Shown here in pieces: positions 1 through 8,867 of a DNA stretch of 60,737 bases (positions are counted from its first letter, which is position 1; each line of letters begins with the position of its first letter). The DNA lies in contig NZ_MUXY01000023.1 of the NCBI RefSeq assembly GCF_002015035.1, forward strand, positions 1 through 60,737, given 5' to 3'. Both the position numbers and the translations under genes were made by a program. The notes under the pieces are model-generated. The model saw nothing but the letters and a program-made list of their open reading frames with translations, was not told the origin of the DNA and did no database searches. The stretch comes from Haemophilus parahaemolyticus. GTDB lineage: Bacteria; Pseudomonadota; Gammaproteobacteria; Enterobacterales; Pasteurellaceae.

Positions 1-44
1 GGGAGACAGTATCTACAGAAAAATAAATCTAGGTAGATAAATAA

Positions 45-725
45 ATGACAACATTACTCCGCTGTAAAAACATCAGCAAATTTTATAACGAAGGCGATCA
101 GGAAGTACAGGTGTTGAAAGAGGTTTCTTTTTCAATGAACGCTGGCGAGTTGGTAGCGATTGTGGGCAGTTCTGGTTCGGGCAAAAGTACGCTTTTGCAT
201 ACACTTGGTGGCTTAGATCAACCGAGTTCAGGTGAGGTATGGATACAAGATCAATCCTTGCAGAAACTAAGTGCGAATAAGCTAGCGAGCTTACGAAATC
301 AGCATTTAGGCTTTGTGTATCAGTTCCATCATTTGATGGCGGATTTCACTGCATTGGAAAACGTGATGATGCCGATGTTAATTGGAAAACAGAACAAATC
401 GGAAGCAAAAGATCGTGCTGAAAAGATGTTGCAAGCGGTCGGATTATCTCACCGAATTACGCATCGTCCATCAGCACTTTCGGGCGGTGAGCGTCAGCGC
501 GTCGCAATTGCCCGTGCTTTAGTGAATAATCCTGATTTAGTGCTTGCGGATGAACCAACAGGAAACTTGGATCAAAAAACCACCGAGAGCATTTTTGATC
601 TGATCAAACAACTCAACGCAGAACAAAATACCGCCTTTTTATTGGTCACTCACGATCTGAGTCTAGCGCAAAAACTTTCGCGTCGTTTTGTAATGTGTGA
701 TGGCGTATTGCGTGAGGAAGGCTAA
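45..725 (+). CDS. lolD: Lipoprotein-releasing ABC transporter ATPase LolD
   Basis: ATPase of the LolCDE inner-membrane complex, which extracts mature lipoproteins from the inner membrane and hands them to LolA. The 226-residue protein has a Walker A motif GSSGSGKST (about residues 42-50), the ABC signature [15 protein letters not shown] (about 144-158) and Walker [13 protein letters not shown], as in the LolD/MacB ATPase family. Length is normal for the family. The stop codon shares one base with the start of the next gene, a LolE-type permease, so the two are translationally coupled. The 44 bases upstream contain no recognisable end of a lolC gene. Confidence 0.95.
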   Translation: MTTLLRCKNISKFYNEGDQEVQVLKEVSFSMNAGELVAIVGSSGSGKSTLLHTLGGLDQPSSGEVWIQDQSLQKLSANKLASLRNQHLGFVYQFHHLMADFTALENVMMPMLIGKQNKSEAKDRAEKMLQAVGLSHRITHRPSALSGGERQRVAIARALVNNPDLVLADEPTGNLDQKTTESIFDLIKQLNAEQNTAFLLVTHDLSLAQKLSRRFVMCDGVLREEG

Positions 726-1975
726 TGAACACTCCATTTTTTATTAGCTGGCGTTATCAAAAAGGTAAGCAAAAAAACCGCCTTGTGTCGCTGATAGCTT
801 GGTTTTCCACCATTGGGATTGCTTTAGGCGTAGCTGTGTTGATTATCGGCTTAAGTGCAATGAATGGCTTTGAGCGTGAACTTAATCAGCGCGTACTTTC
901 CGTTGTGCCACATGCAGAAGTCTATGCTTACGATGGCACTAAAGAGGGAGTGATTAGAGATCCTGTTCAGCTCGAAAAATTGATTAAACAAAGCGGAAAT
1001 GTGGTTGCTACCGCACCATTTATTACCTTTACAGCTTTGATTGAAAACGGCACGCAACTCAAAATTGCTCAAGTAAGAGGTATTGATCCACAAAAGCAAG
1101 AAGGCGTCAGCCAACTTGGTCATTTTGTACAAGGAAATCAATGGAGTGCATTTAAAAAAAAGGGTGGTTTGATTTTAGGAGCAGGCATCGCGAAAGCACT
1201 CGAAGTAGATGTAGGCGATGAGGTGACTTTGTTGTTGCCACAAGCCAGTGAAAATGAACGTTTGGCTCAACCGTTGCGTTTTAACTTACCGATTACGGGC
1301 ATTTTGAAATTGGAAGGGCAGCTGGATTACAGCTATGCCCTGCTACCGATTGAAAAAGCACGAGAATTGTTAGATTACGAACAAGGCGAAGTAACGGGCG
1401 TGGAGCTAGCTTTGCGTTCACCATTTGACGTGCAACAACTGGATCTTTCGCAATTAAATCACTTTAATCAACCGCTTTATTTGAATACTTGGGTTAACAA
1501 ATTTGGATATATGTATAACGACATTCAACTAGTTCGCACCGTGATGTATATTGCGATGGTACTTGTCATTGGCGTGGCGTGTTTCAATATTATTTCAACG
1601 TTGGTAATGGCAGTCAAAGATAAGCAAGGCGATATCGCGATTATGCGAACACTTGGAGCGAATAACGGTTTTATTAAACGAATTTTCCTCTGGTATGGCT
1701 TACTTTCAGGAATGAAAGGGGCACTATTAGGCATTCTGCTTGGTGTGGCATTAGCCTTAAATTTAACTAGTATTATCAAGGGGTTAGAAAACTTACTTGG
1801 TATTCAACTGCTTTCTGAAGGCGTTTATTTTGTTAACTTCCTACCAAGCGAATTGCATTGGCAAGATATTGTTTATGTATTGCTTGCCACGACTGTATTG
1901 AGCTTATGTGCAAGCCTTTATCCAGCTTCACGAGCGGCAAAATTAGAACCTGCGAAGGTGTTAAGTGGGCATTGA
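725..1975 (+). CDS. lolE: Lipoprotein-releasing system permease LolE (LolC/E family)
   Basis: Integral membrane subunit that works with LolD and LolC to release outer-membrane lipoproteins. The 416-residue protein shows the family architecture: an N-terminal membrane segment (about 20-45), a large periplasmic domain (about 50-265), then three C-terminal membrane segments (about 270-300, 318-345 and 375-405) with the FtsX-like motif DIAIMRTLGA before the second. It starts on the last base of lolD. LolC and LolE are hard to separate without alignment. Position after lolD favours LolE, as in H. influenzae. Function as a Lol permease is secure. Confidence 0.9.
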   Translation: MNTPFFISWRYQKGKQKNRLVSLIAWFSTIGIALGVAVLIIGLSAMNGFERELNQRVLSVVPHAEVYAYDGTKEGVIRDPVQLEKLIKQSGNVVATAPFITFTALIENGTQLKIAQVRGIDPQKQEGVSQLGHFVQGNQWSAFKKKGGLILGAGIAKALEVDVGDEVTLLLPQASENERLAQPLRFNLPITGILKLEGQLDYSYALLPIEKARELLDYEQGEVTGVELALRSPFDVQQLDLSQLNHFNQPLYLNTWVNKFGYMYNDIQLVRTVMYIAMVLVIGVACFNIISTLVMAVKDKQGDIAIMRTLGANNGFIKRIFLWYGLLSGMKGALLGILLGVALALNLTSIIKGLENLLGIQLLSEGVYFVNFLPSELHWQDIVYVLLATTVLSLCASLYPASRAAKLEPAKVLSGH

Positions 1976-2020
1976 ATGATTAAACCTAACATGGGCAATG
2001 CTTTTAAAGCCTGATTTTCT

Positions 2021-2073
2021 CGTGGGGGATCTCTACCCTTTAATTTCATAAGATTCAGGATATGATCCCTACG
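2021..2073. repeat. Degenerate palindromic intergenic repeat pair
   Basis: CGTGGGGGATC at 2021 faces GATCCCTACG at 2064-2073, so both ends carry the CGTRGGG edge also seen in the clearer repeat pairs at 20162-20228 and 48654-48719. It lies just downstream of lolE and next to the TTTTG tract. Assignment to the family rests on the shared edge only. Confidence 0.4.
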
Positions 2074-2084
2074 GGCAAAAATAA

Positions 2085-2134
2085 TTTTGTTTTGTTTTGT
2101 TTTGTTTTGTTTTGTTTTGTTTTGTTTTGTTTTG
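2085..2134 (+). repeat. (TTTTG)10 simple sequence repeat upstream of fimbrial operon
   Basis: Ten perfect tandem copies of the pentamer TTTTG, followed by TTTTA and a plausible -10 element TATAGT at 2138-2143. The tract is not in a coding region. It ends about 100 bases before the major pilin start, so a change in copy number would alter promoter geometry or the spacing of an upstream activator site rather than a reading frame. Repeat-controlled promoters are established for Haemophilus hif pili (TA repeats) and Neisseria nadA (TAAA repeats). Applying that mechanism here is inference. Confidence 0.9.
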
Positions 2135-2137
2135 TTT

Positions 2138-2143
2138 TATAGT
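2138..2143 (+). promoter_or_regulatory. Possible -10 element of the fimbrial promoter
   Basis: TATAGT follows directly after the TTTTG tract. No good -35 exists at 16-18 bases. The nearest is TTGTTT from within the repeats at a 15-base spacing. The promoter is therefore predicted to be weak and repeat-dependent. Confidence 0.4.
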
Positions 2144-2236
2144 ATACAAGTTTTATTTCTTTATGCGATAAAACTGGTGTATTGATCCACCAAACGAATA
2201 TTTTCAATGTCATTCATTTAATAAGGAAACTTGATT

Positions 2237-2806
2237 ATGAAAAAATTAACCCTTGCTGCAAGTTTAGTGCTTGGTTTTGGCTTGGTAGCTAATGCAAATG
2301 CTGTTGATAGCAGTGTTACCTTTAATGGTAAAGTAGTTAATCAAACTTGTACGGTAACTACAGCTAAAAAAAATCAAACTGTTGAATTACCAACAGTACA
2401 GTCTTCTAGTTTAAAAACTGCAGGTACCACCGCTGGTGAGACTCCATTTACAATCTCTCTAACTAATTGTAATACAAAAACCACTTCAGGCGTAACTCAG
2501 GTAAAAGCCTTTTTCTTACCTAATGCGACTTATGTTGATGAAAATACGCATAATCTTATTAATAAAGCAAATGGTTCTGCAGCAAATAACGTCCAAATTC
2601 AACTTTTAAATAAAGATTTAACCGTAATTAAAATAGGCGAAAATATTGCGGATCAAAATGTCACAGGAACTGATATTAATGATACAGGAAAAGCTGATGG
2701 AGCAGTAACTGCAGAGCTCAAATATTTTGCTAGATACTATGCAACTTCTGCTGCGGGCACTGGTGAGGTAAACAGTAAAGTAGAATATAACATCGTTTAC
2801 AACTAA
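2237..2806 (+). CDS. Major fimbrial subunit (chaperone-usher pilin)
   Basis: Structural pilin of a type 1/PapA-like chaperone-usher fimbria. The 189-residue precursor has a signal peptide of about 22 residues ending ANA before VDSSV. It has the paired cysteines typical of pilins (in NQTCTV and LTNCN), and its C-terminus ends VEYNIVYN, the penultimate-tyrosine beta-strand recognised by the periplasmic chaperone. The ATG at 2237 is chosen over an upstream in-frame TTG at 2231 because AAGGA lies at 2223-2227, well spaced only for the ATG. It is the first gene of the operon and is followed by a hairpin that should make its mRNA more abundant than that of the assembly genes. Confidence 0.92.
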   Translation: MKKLTLAASLVLGFGLVANANAVDSSVTFNGKVVNQTCTVTTAKKNQTVELPTVQSSSLKTAGTTAGETPFTISLTNCNTKTTSGVTQVKAFFLPNATYVDENTHNLINKANGSAANNVQIQLLNKDLTVIKIGENIADQNVTGTDINDTGKADGAVTAELKYFARYYATSAAGTGEVNSKVEYNIVYN

Positions 2807-2815
2807 TCATAGATA

Positions 2816-2859
2816 AAAAATAGGCTAGGTACTACTTCGTAGTCTTCTAGCCTATTTTT
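2816..2859 (+). terminator. Intra-operon hairpin between pilin and chaperone
   Basis: A 13-bp outer stem (2816-2828 with 2847-2859) encloses a second hairpin (ACTAC-TTC-GTAGT, 2831-2843), and the outer stem ends in a T run. This is a leaky terminator or an mRNA-stabilising structure just after the major pilin, a common way to produce more shaft subunit than usher. Confidence 0.75.
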
Positions 2860-2872
2860 AAAGGGTATAAAT

Positions 2873-3565
2873 ATGTTTAAAAAAACATTGTTATTTTTAA
2901 CTGCACTGCCATTGTTGGCACAAGCAAATGTGGTAATTACAGGAACGCGAGTGATTTACCCTGCAGATCAAAAAAGTATCAATATTCAACTTTCTAATGT
3001 GGGAGATAGCCCTGCATTAGTTCAGGCTTGGCTAGATAAAGATAATATTAAAAGTAATCCCAACACAGAATCTGTACCTTTTGTAATTGCTCCTCCTGTT
3101 ACACGTGTAGAAGCTCGTTCAGGTCAGACGCTACGGGTAAGCTTTACAGGAACAGAAAATTTGCCACAAGATCGTGAATCGATTTTTTATTTTAATCTCT
3201 TAGATATTCCTCCTAAACCAAGTGCAGAAAGTTTACAAGCTAGCCCCAATTATTTGCAGTTGGCTATTCGTAGTCGATTAAAATTTTTTTATCGCCCAAG
3301 CCATTTATCCATTAGCCCAAGCGATGCCTATAAACAAGTAAAATGGGGCGTAAGTGCAGCAGGAATTAATGTCAATAACCAAAGCCCTTATTACATCACT
3401 TATTCCAGTATTAAAGCAGGAAATCAATCCATCAACATTGATAGTATGGTCGCTCCTTATTCACAACATCTTTTCCCTGCCAAAGGCGTAAAAACGGGCA
3501 TGGTGAAATGGTCAGTAATAAATGATTTTGGTGGCGATGAAACTGGTGAATCTCCTCTTCAATAA
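2873..3565 (+). CDS. Periplasmic fimbrial chaperone (PapD/FimC family)
   Basis: Binds unfolded pilins in the periplasm by donor-strand complementation and delivers them to the usher. The 230-residue precursor has an 18-residue signal peptide ending AQA. It carries the conserved first-strand motif GTRVIYP (invariant Arg), the G1-type strand ARSGQTLRVSFTG and the second invariant basic residue region RSRLKFFYRP. Domain order and length match the PapD family. An AAAGGG ribosome-binding site sits about 9 bases before the ATG. It lies between the pilin and the usher in the usual gene order. Confidence 0.94.
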   Translation: MFKKTLLFLTALPLLAQANVVITGTRVIYPADQKSINIQLSNVGDSPALVQAWLDKDNIKSNPNTESVPFVIAPPVTRVEARSGQTLRVSFTGTENLPQDRESIFYFNLLDIPPKPSAESLQASPNYLQLAIRSRLKFFYRPSHLSISPSDAYKQVKWGVSAAGINVNNQSPYYITYSSIKAGNQSINIDSMVAPYSQHLFPAKGVKTGMVKWSVINDFGGDETGESPLQ

Positions 3566-3602
3566 AGCTAACGCCGTTTTTTTGTAAAACATTGATTAAA
3601 CT

Positions 3603-6140
3603 ATGCCTAAACAAATTCCATTTTTTAAACAAACCTTGTTGTCAATTTTTGTCGCTTTTGCTTGTGTAGGATATGTGCATGCTGAAAATGAATTTGATGA
3701 GAATTTTTTACGTCAAGGCTCTCAAGATACCCCTATTGATATTAGCCGTTTTAATCAGAAAAATGGTGTGATTGCAGGTCAATATCCAGCCGATGTTTAT
3801 GTTAACGATAATTATAAAGGTCATTTAACATTAACTTTTGCTGAACAGAGCAAACAAATAGTACTTTGCTTAACACCAGAATTAAAAACCTTACTTGATT
3901 TACAACGTCAGGCGTATTCGACTAGGAATTTAGAGAAAGTCTCAGGCGATGAATCAACACAATGTCTCTCAGCAGAAGCAGCATTATCACAAGCAAAAGT
4001 GGAATTTGATACAGGACTGCTACGATTAAATGTGAATATTCCACAGGCATTAACCATTCAGCGCCCAAGAGATTATATTGCCCCAATACAATGGCAAGAA
4101 GGGACAAATGCCGCTTTTGTGAATTATGATACCGATTATTATCGTTCAAACATGAAGAGCAGCTATGTTGAACAACTGTATTTGGGCATTCGGGCGGGGG
4201 CTAATGTGGCAGGTTGGGCATTACGCCATAGTGGTTCTCGTTATTGGCTACGTAGTCAAGATTCTGTTTTTGGTCGTGAAAAAAATAAAAGTCATTATGA
4301 ACGTAATGATACTTACCTACAAAAGGATTTTGCTGCTATCCAAGGTTTATTGACGCTAGGGGATTTCTATACCAATAGCAATATTACGGAAAATATGGCA
4401 TTGCGCGGGTTACAAATTGCATCAGATGATCGTATGTTGCCAGCTTCACAACGTGGTTATGCACCTGTTGTTCAAGGTGTAGCAAATACTAATGCATCTG
4501 TCACTATTCGACAAAATGGTGCGGTAATTTATCAAACTACAGTGCCTGCTGGTCCTTTTATCATTTCTGATCTTTATCCGAGTGGTTCAAGCGGTGATTT
4601 ATTAGTGGAAATTACGGAAGCAAATGGGCAAAAACGTCAATTTACCGTGCCTTTTGCCTCTGTTGCACCGCTTATTCGACAAGGGCAATTCCGTTATCAT
4701 TTGGCAGCAGGGCGTTATCGTAATGGGCAAGAAGTGTACCCTGATAAAGCGGCAGAAGTTTCCTTGCAATATGGTTTATTTAATAATCTTACGCTCAATA
4801 TGGGGGCCACCTATCATAAAGATTATCAAGCAGGCTTATTAGGGGCAGGCTTTAATACGCCAATTGGAGCCTTTTCTGCAGATGCGACCTTAGCTCGTAC
4901 ATACTTTTTAAATTCAGATAAAACCAAACATGGCTATAGTTTGCATGCTAACTATAGTGTGAATTTGCTTTCTACAAAAACGAATTTAACCTTAGCGGCT
5001 TATCGTTATTCTTCAGAAAACTTTTATACCCTAAGAGATGCCATTTGGGCAAATAGCAATAAATTAGTAGATGATGAAAACTTCCAATATGTGTCAAATT
5101 TTCGCCCGAAAAATCAATTCCAAATTTCCATTAACCAAAATCTAGGTGAAAAATGGGGAACCCTTTATTTAATTGGTTCTAGTTATCGTTATTGGAATCG
5201 TGCTAGGGCTCGTAATGAATATCAGCTAGCTTATAGTAATAACTGGGGTAAATTAAATTATCAACTCGGTTTTTCACAATCGATTGATAAAGGAAATGGT
5301 GTACGTGATAACAATGTATATTTAAGTTTATCTCTGCCGTTGGGTAGTGATAATGGATCACTTTCTTCAACAATGACACATAGTGAGAGAATAAACAATT
5401 TTCAAAGTACCTTTAGTAATTCCTTGGGCAATTATAATCAATTTAATTACAGTTTATCTGGAGCTATGAATAATCAAGGTGATCGTCAAATTTCTGGTAA
5501 CGTGAATTATAGCGGAAATTTCGCAGCAATTCGTTCGACCGTTGGGCAAGATAATCACCAAAATCGCCAAGTTTCTTTAGGAATGAGTGGGGTTGTAGTT
5601 GCTCATCCTTATGGCATCACTTTGGGGAATAGCGTAAGTGATAATTTTGTGATTATTCATGCTAAAGGAGGGCATGGAGCATTGGTGAATAGCACAGGGC
5701 AAGGGCAAACCTTGGACTATTTTGGTAATGCCATTGTACCTTATTCAACGCCTTATTCCGTGAATTACATAGGGATTGATCCAAGTGTATTGCCACTTAA
5801 TATCGAATTTTCTTCCACAGAACAACAGATTGTGCCACGTGCAAATAGTATTAATTTAGTCAAATTTAATGCACGCTATAACAAAATGATCTTGTTTAAA
5901 TTACGTCATGTACAAGGTTCTGCGTTACCAATGGCTGCAGAAGCAAAAGATGAACAAGGTCACGTTGTAGGTTATATCGGGCAAGGTGGTTTGCTTTTTG
6001 CTAATGATTTAAACAAAGAAAAAGGTAGGATTACGGTTGTTTGGGGAGCAAATCAAGCAGATCAATGCCATTTTGATTACCACGTTAAACTGAATAAAGA
6101 TGACACTCAAATGAAAAATTATGATGCGGTATGCGAGTAA
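3603..6140 (+). CDS. Outer-membrane fimbrial usher (PapC/FimD family)
   Basis: Outer-membrane pore that assembles and secretes the pilus. The 845-residue precursor has a signal peptide ending VHA, the N-terminal chaperone-binding domain with the characteristic FDENFL start and GQYPADVYVN stretch, and a long beta-barrel with a plug domain (VTIRQNGAVIY, GPFIISDLYPSG). The C-terminal domains include GYIGQGGLLF and a conserved Cys-containing end (DQCHFDYHV). Length is normal for ushers. No convincing Shine-Dalgarno precedes the ATG, so translation may depend on the upstream chaperone gene, whose stop lies 37 bases before. A T7 run sits in that gap. Confidence 0.95.
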   Translation: MPKQIPFFKQTLLSIFVAFACVGYVHAENEFDENFLRQGSQDTPIDISRFNQKNGVIAGQYPADVYVNDNYKGHLTLTFAEQSKQIVLCLTPELKTLLDLQRQAYSTRNLEKVSGDESTQCLSAEAALSQAKVEFDTGLLRLNVNIPQALTIQRPRDYIAPIQWQEGTNAAFVNYDTDYYRSNMKSSYVEQLYLGIRAGANVAGWALRHSGSRYWLRSQDSVFGREKNKSHYERNDTYLQKDFAAIQGLLTLGDFYTNSNITENMALRGLQIASDDRMLPASQRGYAPVVQGVANTNASVTIRQNGAVIYQTTVPAGPFIISDLYPSGSSGDLLVEITEANGQKRQFTVPFASVAPLIRQGQFRYHLAAGRYRNGQEVYPDKAAEVSLQYGLFNNLTLNMGATYHKDYQAGLLGAGFNTPIGAFSADATLARTYFLNSDKTKHGYSLHANYSVNLLSTKTNLTLAAYRYSSENFYTLRDAIWANSNKLVDDENFQYVSNFRPKNQFQISINQNLGEKWGTLYLIGSSYRYWNRARARNEYQLAYSNNWGKLNYQLGFSQSIDKGNGVRDNNVYLSLSLPLGSDNGSLSSTMTHSERINNFQSTFSNSLGNYNQFNYSLSGAMNNQGDRQISGNVNYSGNFAAIRSTVGQDNHQNRQVSLGMSGVVVAHPYGITLGNSVSDNFVIIHAKGGHGALVNSTGQGQTLDYFGNAIVPYSTPYSVNYIGIDPSVLPLNIEFSSTEQQIVPRANSINLVKFNARYNKMILFKLRHVQGSALPMAAEAKDEQGHVVGYIGQGGLLFANDLNKEKGRITVVWGANQADQCHFDYHVKLNKDDTQMKNYDAVCE

Positions 6141-6152
6141 GGAAGGATAAAG

Positions 6153-7283
6153 ATGAAACAAACAATAGTAAGTATTGTAACTGCACTTGCGTGTTGTATA
6201 TCTGCCCATGCGAAAGATAGAACATCTTGGGATAATGCAACCAGAAGTGTAAATGTTCAAGCAACAGATTTCACTTTATCAAGCCCAGCACAACAAACTA
6301 AGCTACGCAGTTATGCAAGGGATAATATTCCTTTTACATTAAATAATATGAGAATGTTCACTCAAGATCGTAATAAAATCCCAATGAATGCAAGTTGGGG
6401 AAATGGCGGACAATGTTGGACGCTTGAAGCAAAAAGTGATTTGCCAAAATGGGGGCAAGATGGATCACGTACAATTTATAAGCTCACGGAATATGTTGGT
6501 GTATATATAGAAGCAGGAGACGGTTACGGAAATAATAGGAATATTCCCTCATCACAATGGACGGATGTTTTCCCTGGTGGTTATTGTACGTCTGGCGATG
6601 CGGGAGCTGCAGCTGAAGCCTGGCCTGTTTTAATTAAACAACCCAAAAATGGGCAAAAACTTAATGTTCCACGAACAAAGATTGCATCAATGAAGATTAT
6701 TAAGCCATCTTATCTTCCTCAGAGAAGAACCTCTTGGACCTCTTGGATGAATGGCTTTACAGGATTTACAGGAAAACCAGAATGGGATATTTGGATGCCT
6801 GCTTTTTCCTTGGTTATGCAAGATCAGACTTGCACTTTAAGTAGTGCAAAGGATTTAACACTAAATTTACCGACTATCGCGATGCAAAGTATTCCAACGC
6901 AGGAGAAAGAAACCTATGGTGGAAAATTTAAAATCAGTTTACATTGCCCAAATGCGACAGATGACAATGGTAAAAGATTAGTTGCCTTTATGACATTAAC
7001 TGATCAATCAGACCCAAGCAATGTAACCGATATCCTTTCTCTTAGTCCTGAATCTACAGCAACAGGAGTGGGAATTCGTCTTTATAAAGAGCAAGAGACG
7101 ACTCCATTAAAATATGGAGCAGCTTCCTCACAAAAAGGCAATCAAAACCAATGGCAATTCTCTAAACGAGCAGGAGAGGAGCGACCAACGGTAAATTTTA
7201 GAGCCTATTATGTGAATAAAACTGGCAATTTATCACCAGGTACAGTGAAGGCTATTGCGATTTATACGTTGTCTTATCAGTAG
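6153..7283 (+). CDS. Fimbrial tip adhesin / minor fimbrial subunit
   Basis: Last gene of the fimbrial operon, 12 bases after the usher. The 376-residue precursor has a signal peptide ending SAHA and is about twice pilin length. This fits a two-domain tip adhesin: a receptor-binding N-terminal half (about 25-220, Trp-rich, cysteines in GGQCWTL and GGYCTSG) and a C-terminal pilin domain from about residue 225 (cysteines in QDQTCTLSS and SLHCPNA). It ends IYTLSYQ with the penultimate tyrosine needed for chaperone binding. The N-terminal half is not one I recognise, so receptor specificity is unknown. Confidence 0.85.
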   Translation: MKQTIVSIVTALACCISAHAKDRTSWDNATRSVNVQATDFTLSSPAQQTKLRSYARDNIPFTLNNMRMFTQDRNKIPMNASWGNGGQCWTLEAKSDLPKWGQDGSRTIYKLTEYVGVYIEAGDGYGNNRNIPSSQWTDVFPGGYCTSGDAGAAAEAWPVLIKQPKNGQKLNVPRTKIASMKIIKPSYLPQRRTSWTSWMNGFTGFTGKPEWDIWMPAFSLVMQDQTCTLSSAKDLTLNLPTIAMQSIPTQEKETYGGKFKISLHCPNATDDNGKRLVAFMTLTDQSDPSNVTDILSLSPESTATGVGIRLYKEQETTPLKYGAASSQKGNQNQWQFSKRAGEERPTVNFRAYYVNKTGNLSPGTVKAIAIYTLSYQ

Positions 7284-7368
7284 ATATTAATCTGCACTTT
7301 AATCTGTTGGATATTTAGTTCAACTTGTTAGGTGCAGCCTATTTCCTACCTTGCTATAAAATGAAATA

Positions 7369-7387
7369 AGCCTCATTCTATGAGGCT
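7369..7387. terminator. Small hairpin downstream of the fimbrial operon
   Basis: A 7-bp stem AGCCTCA-TTCTA-TGAGGCT. There is no strong T run on the plus side, so it is only a possible terminator. It is the sole structured element in the 320-base gap between the adhesin and recA apart from the recA promoter. Confidence 0.4.
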
Positions 7388-7500
7388 AAAAATGATAAAA
7401 TTCCAATCACTAAAAGAGCAAAATTCAAGCATATCATCCACTATTTTGCCTGTTATCTAATCAAACACTCTCTATTTTCTTATTTTTTAGGTAAAAAAAG

Positions 7501-7528
7501 TTGCAACTGTATAGTAAACCACTATACT
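7501..7528 (+). promoter_or_regulatory. recA promoter with overlapping inverted repeat (probable SOS operator)
   Basis: A -35 TTGCAA (7501-7506) and -10 TATACT (7523-7528) are separated by 16 bases. An inverted repeat GTATAGT-AAACC-ACTATAC (7509-7527) covers the spacer and the -10. The left half reads CTGTATAG like a LexA half-site, but the right half is not a canonical CTGT-N8-ACAG partner. LexA control of recA is expected; the exact operator is inferred. Confidence 0.6.
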
Positions 7529-7603
7529 GGCATCCAGTTAGGTTGTTTAAAATTGAATAGAAAACAACCATTTTTAAAGCAATTTAAATACAAGGATTCT
7601 CCT

Positions 7604-8809
7604 ATGGCTTCAGAGAAAAAAAGCAATAAAAATACAAAAAATGCCGTTGTAAAACAAACAGATCCTGAACAGCGTCAAAAAGCCCTTGCTGCGGCATTAG
7701 CTCAAATCGAAAAACAATTTGGTAAAGGCTCAATTATGAAGTTGGGTCAAACAGAGAACTTAGATATTGAAGCAGTTTCCACAGGTTCTATCGGTTTAGA
7801 TATGGCGTTAGGTATTGGTGGTTTACCAATGGGGCGTATTGTTGAGATTTTCGGACCTGAATCTTCAGGTAAAACAACCTTAACATTATCTACTGTTGCT
7901 CAAGCACAAAAAACAGGTAAAACTTGTGCCTTTATTGATGCTGAGCATGCGTTAGACCCTGTTTATGCACAGAAATTAGGTGTTAATACCGATGATTTGT
8001 TAATCTCTCAGCCTGATAATGGTGAGCAAGCATTAGAAATTTGTGATGCATTAGTGCGTTCTGGAGCTGTTGATGTGATTATCGTGGACTCAGTGGCAGC
8101 ATTAACACCAAAAGCGGAAATTGAAGGTGATATGGGCGATTCACATATGGGTTTACAAGCTCGTTTGATGTCTCAAGCATTGCGTAAATTAACCGCTAAC
8201 ATCAAAACGACTAACTGCTTGGTGATTTTCATCAACCAAATTCGTATGAAAATCGGCGTGATGTTTGGTAACCCAGAAACCACAACAGGTGGTAATGCAT
8301 TGAAATTCTACTCTTCTGTGCGTTTAGACATTCGTCGTTCAGGCGTAGTAAAAGATGGTGATAACATCATTGGTAGCGAAACTAAAGTGAAAGTGGTGAA
8401 AAATAAAGTTGCTCCGCCATTCCGTGAAGTAAACTTCGATATTATGTATGGTGAAGGCATTGCTCGTATTAATGAACTACTTATCTTGGCGGAAAAACAA
8501 GGATTCATCAAGAAATCAGGGGCTTGGTTCTCCTATGAAGGTGAGAAAATTGGTCAAGGTAAAAACAATGCGATTAAATGGTTGGCAGAACACCCTGAAA
8601 TAACGACAAAAATTGAAGCTGAGTTACGCGAGCTCTTTATGAAAAACCCAAATAGCATCTTAGCACCAAGCCCGAAAAAAGGAAAAAAAAGTAAAGGAAA
8701 AGATGTTGAAGAAGCAGAAGAAATAGAAGAAGTTGAAGAGTTCGAAGATGATGCAGAAGAATTAGACGCAGATACCGATGATTTCAACGAAGATGAAGAA
8801 GAACTTTAA
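7604..8809 (+). CDS. recA: Recombinase RecA with an extended acidic C-terminus
   Basis: DNA strand-exchange ATPase and SOS co-protease. It has Walker [10 protein letters not shown], the catalytic segment [10 protein letters not shown], loop regions around [18 protein letters not shown] and the conserved [12 protein letters not shown] motif. The start is the ATG at 7604, preceded by AAGGA, not the in-frame TTG at 7553. At 401 residues it is clearly longer than typical RecA (about 350). The excess is a basic linker ([10 protein letters not shown]) followed by a 34-residue tail containing 22 Asp/Glu. In E. coli a shorter acidic tail restrains RecA loading and strand exchange, so this tail may strengthen that self-inhibition. 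Confidence 0.97.
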   Translation: MASEKKSNKNTKNAVVKQTDPEQRQKALAAALAQIEKQFGKGSIMKLGQTENLDIEAVSTGSIGLDMALGIGGLPMGRIVEIFGPESSGKTTLTLSTVAQAQKTGKTCAFIDAEHALDPVYAQKLGVNTDDLLISQPDNGEQALEICDALVRSGAVDVIIVDSVAALTPKAEIEGDMGDSHMGLQARLMSQALRKLTANIKTTNCLVIFINQIRMKIGVMFGNPETTTGGNALKFYSSVRLDIRRSGVVKDGDNIIGSETKVKVVKNKVAPPFREVNFDIMYGEGIARINELLILAEKQGFIKKSGAWFSYEGEKIGQGKNNAIKWLAEHPEITTKIEAELRELFMKNPNSILAPSPKKGKKSKGKDVEEAEEIEEVEEFEDDAEELDADTDDFNEDEEEL

Positions 8810-8824
8810 TCTATAATTATGATC

Positions 8825-8851
8825 AAATGCGACAGAAATGTCGCATTTTTT
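8825..8851 (+). terminator. recA terminator
   Basis: A 10-bp stem AAATGCGACA/TGTCGCATTT with a GAAA tetraloop and a T6 run. It separates recA from recX, so recX would be made by read-through. Confidence 0.88.
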
Positions 8852-8867
8852 CTATACTCTAAGCATT

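Noticed and set aside
1..44. End of an upstream lolC gene
   Set aside because: All three plus frames end in short peptides that do not resemble the LolC C-terminus.
2085..2134. TTTTG repeat as part of an open reading frame
   Set aside because: No credible start or family match spans the tract. It lies between lolE and the pilin, so a translational switch is not supported.
7553..7603. N-terminal extension of RecA from a TTG
   Set aside because: The 17 extra residues are unlike RecA, and the ATG at 7604 has the correct ribosome-binding site.
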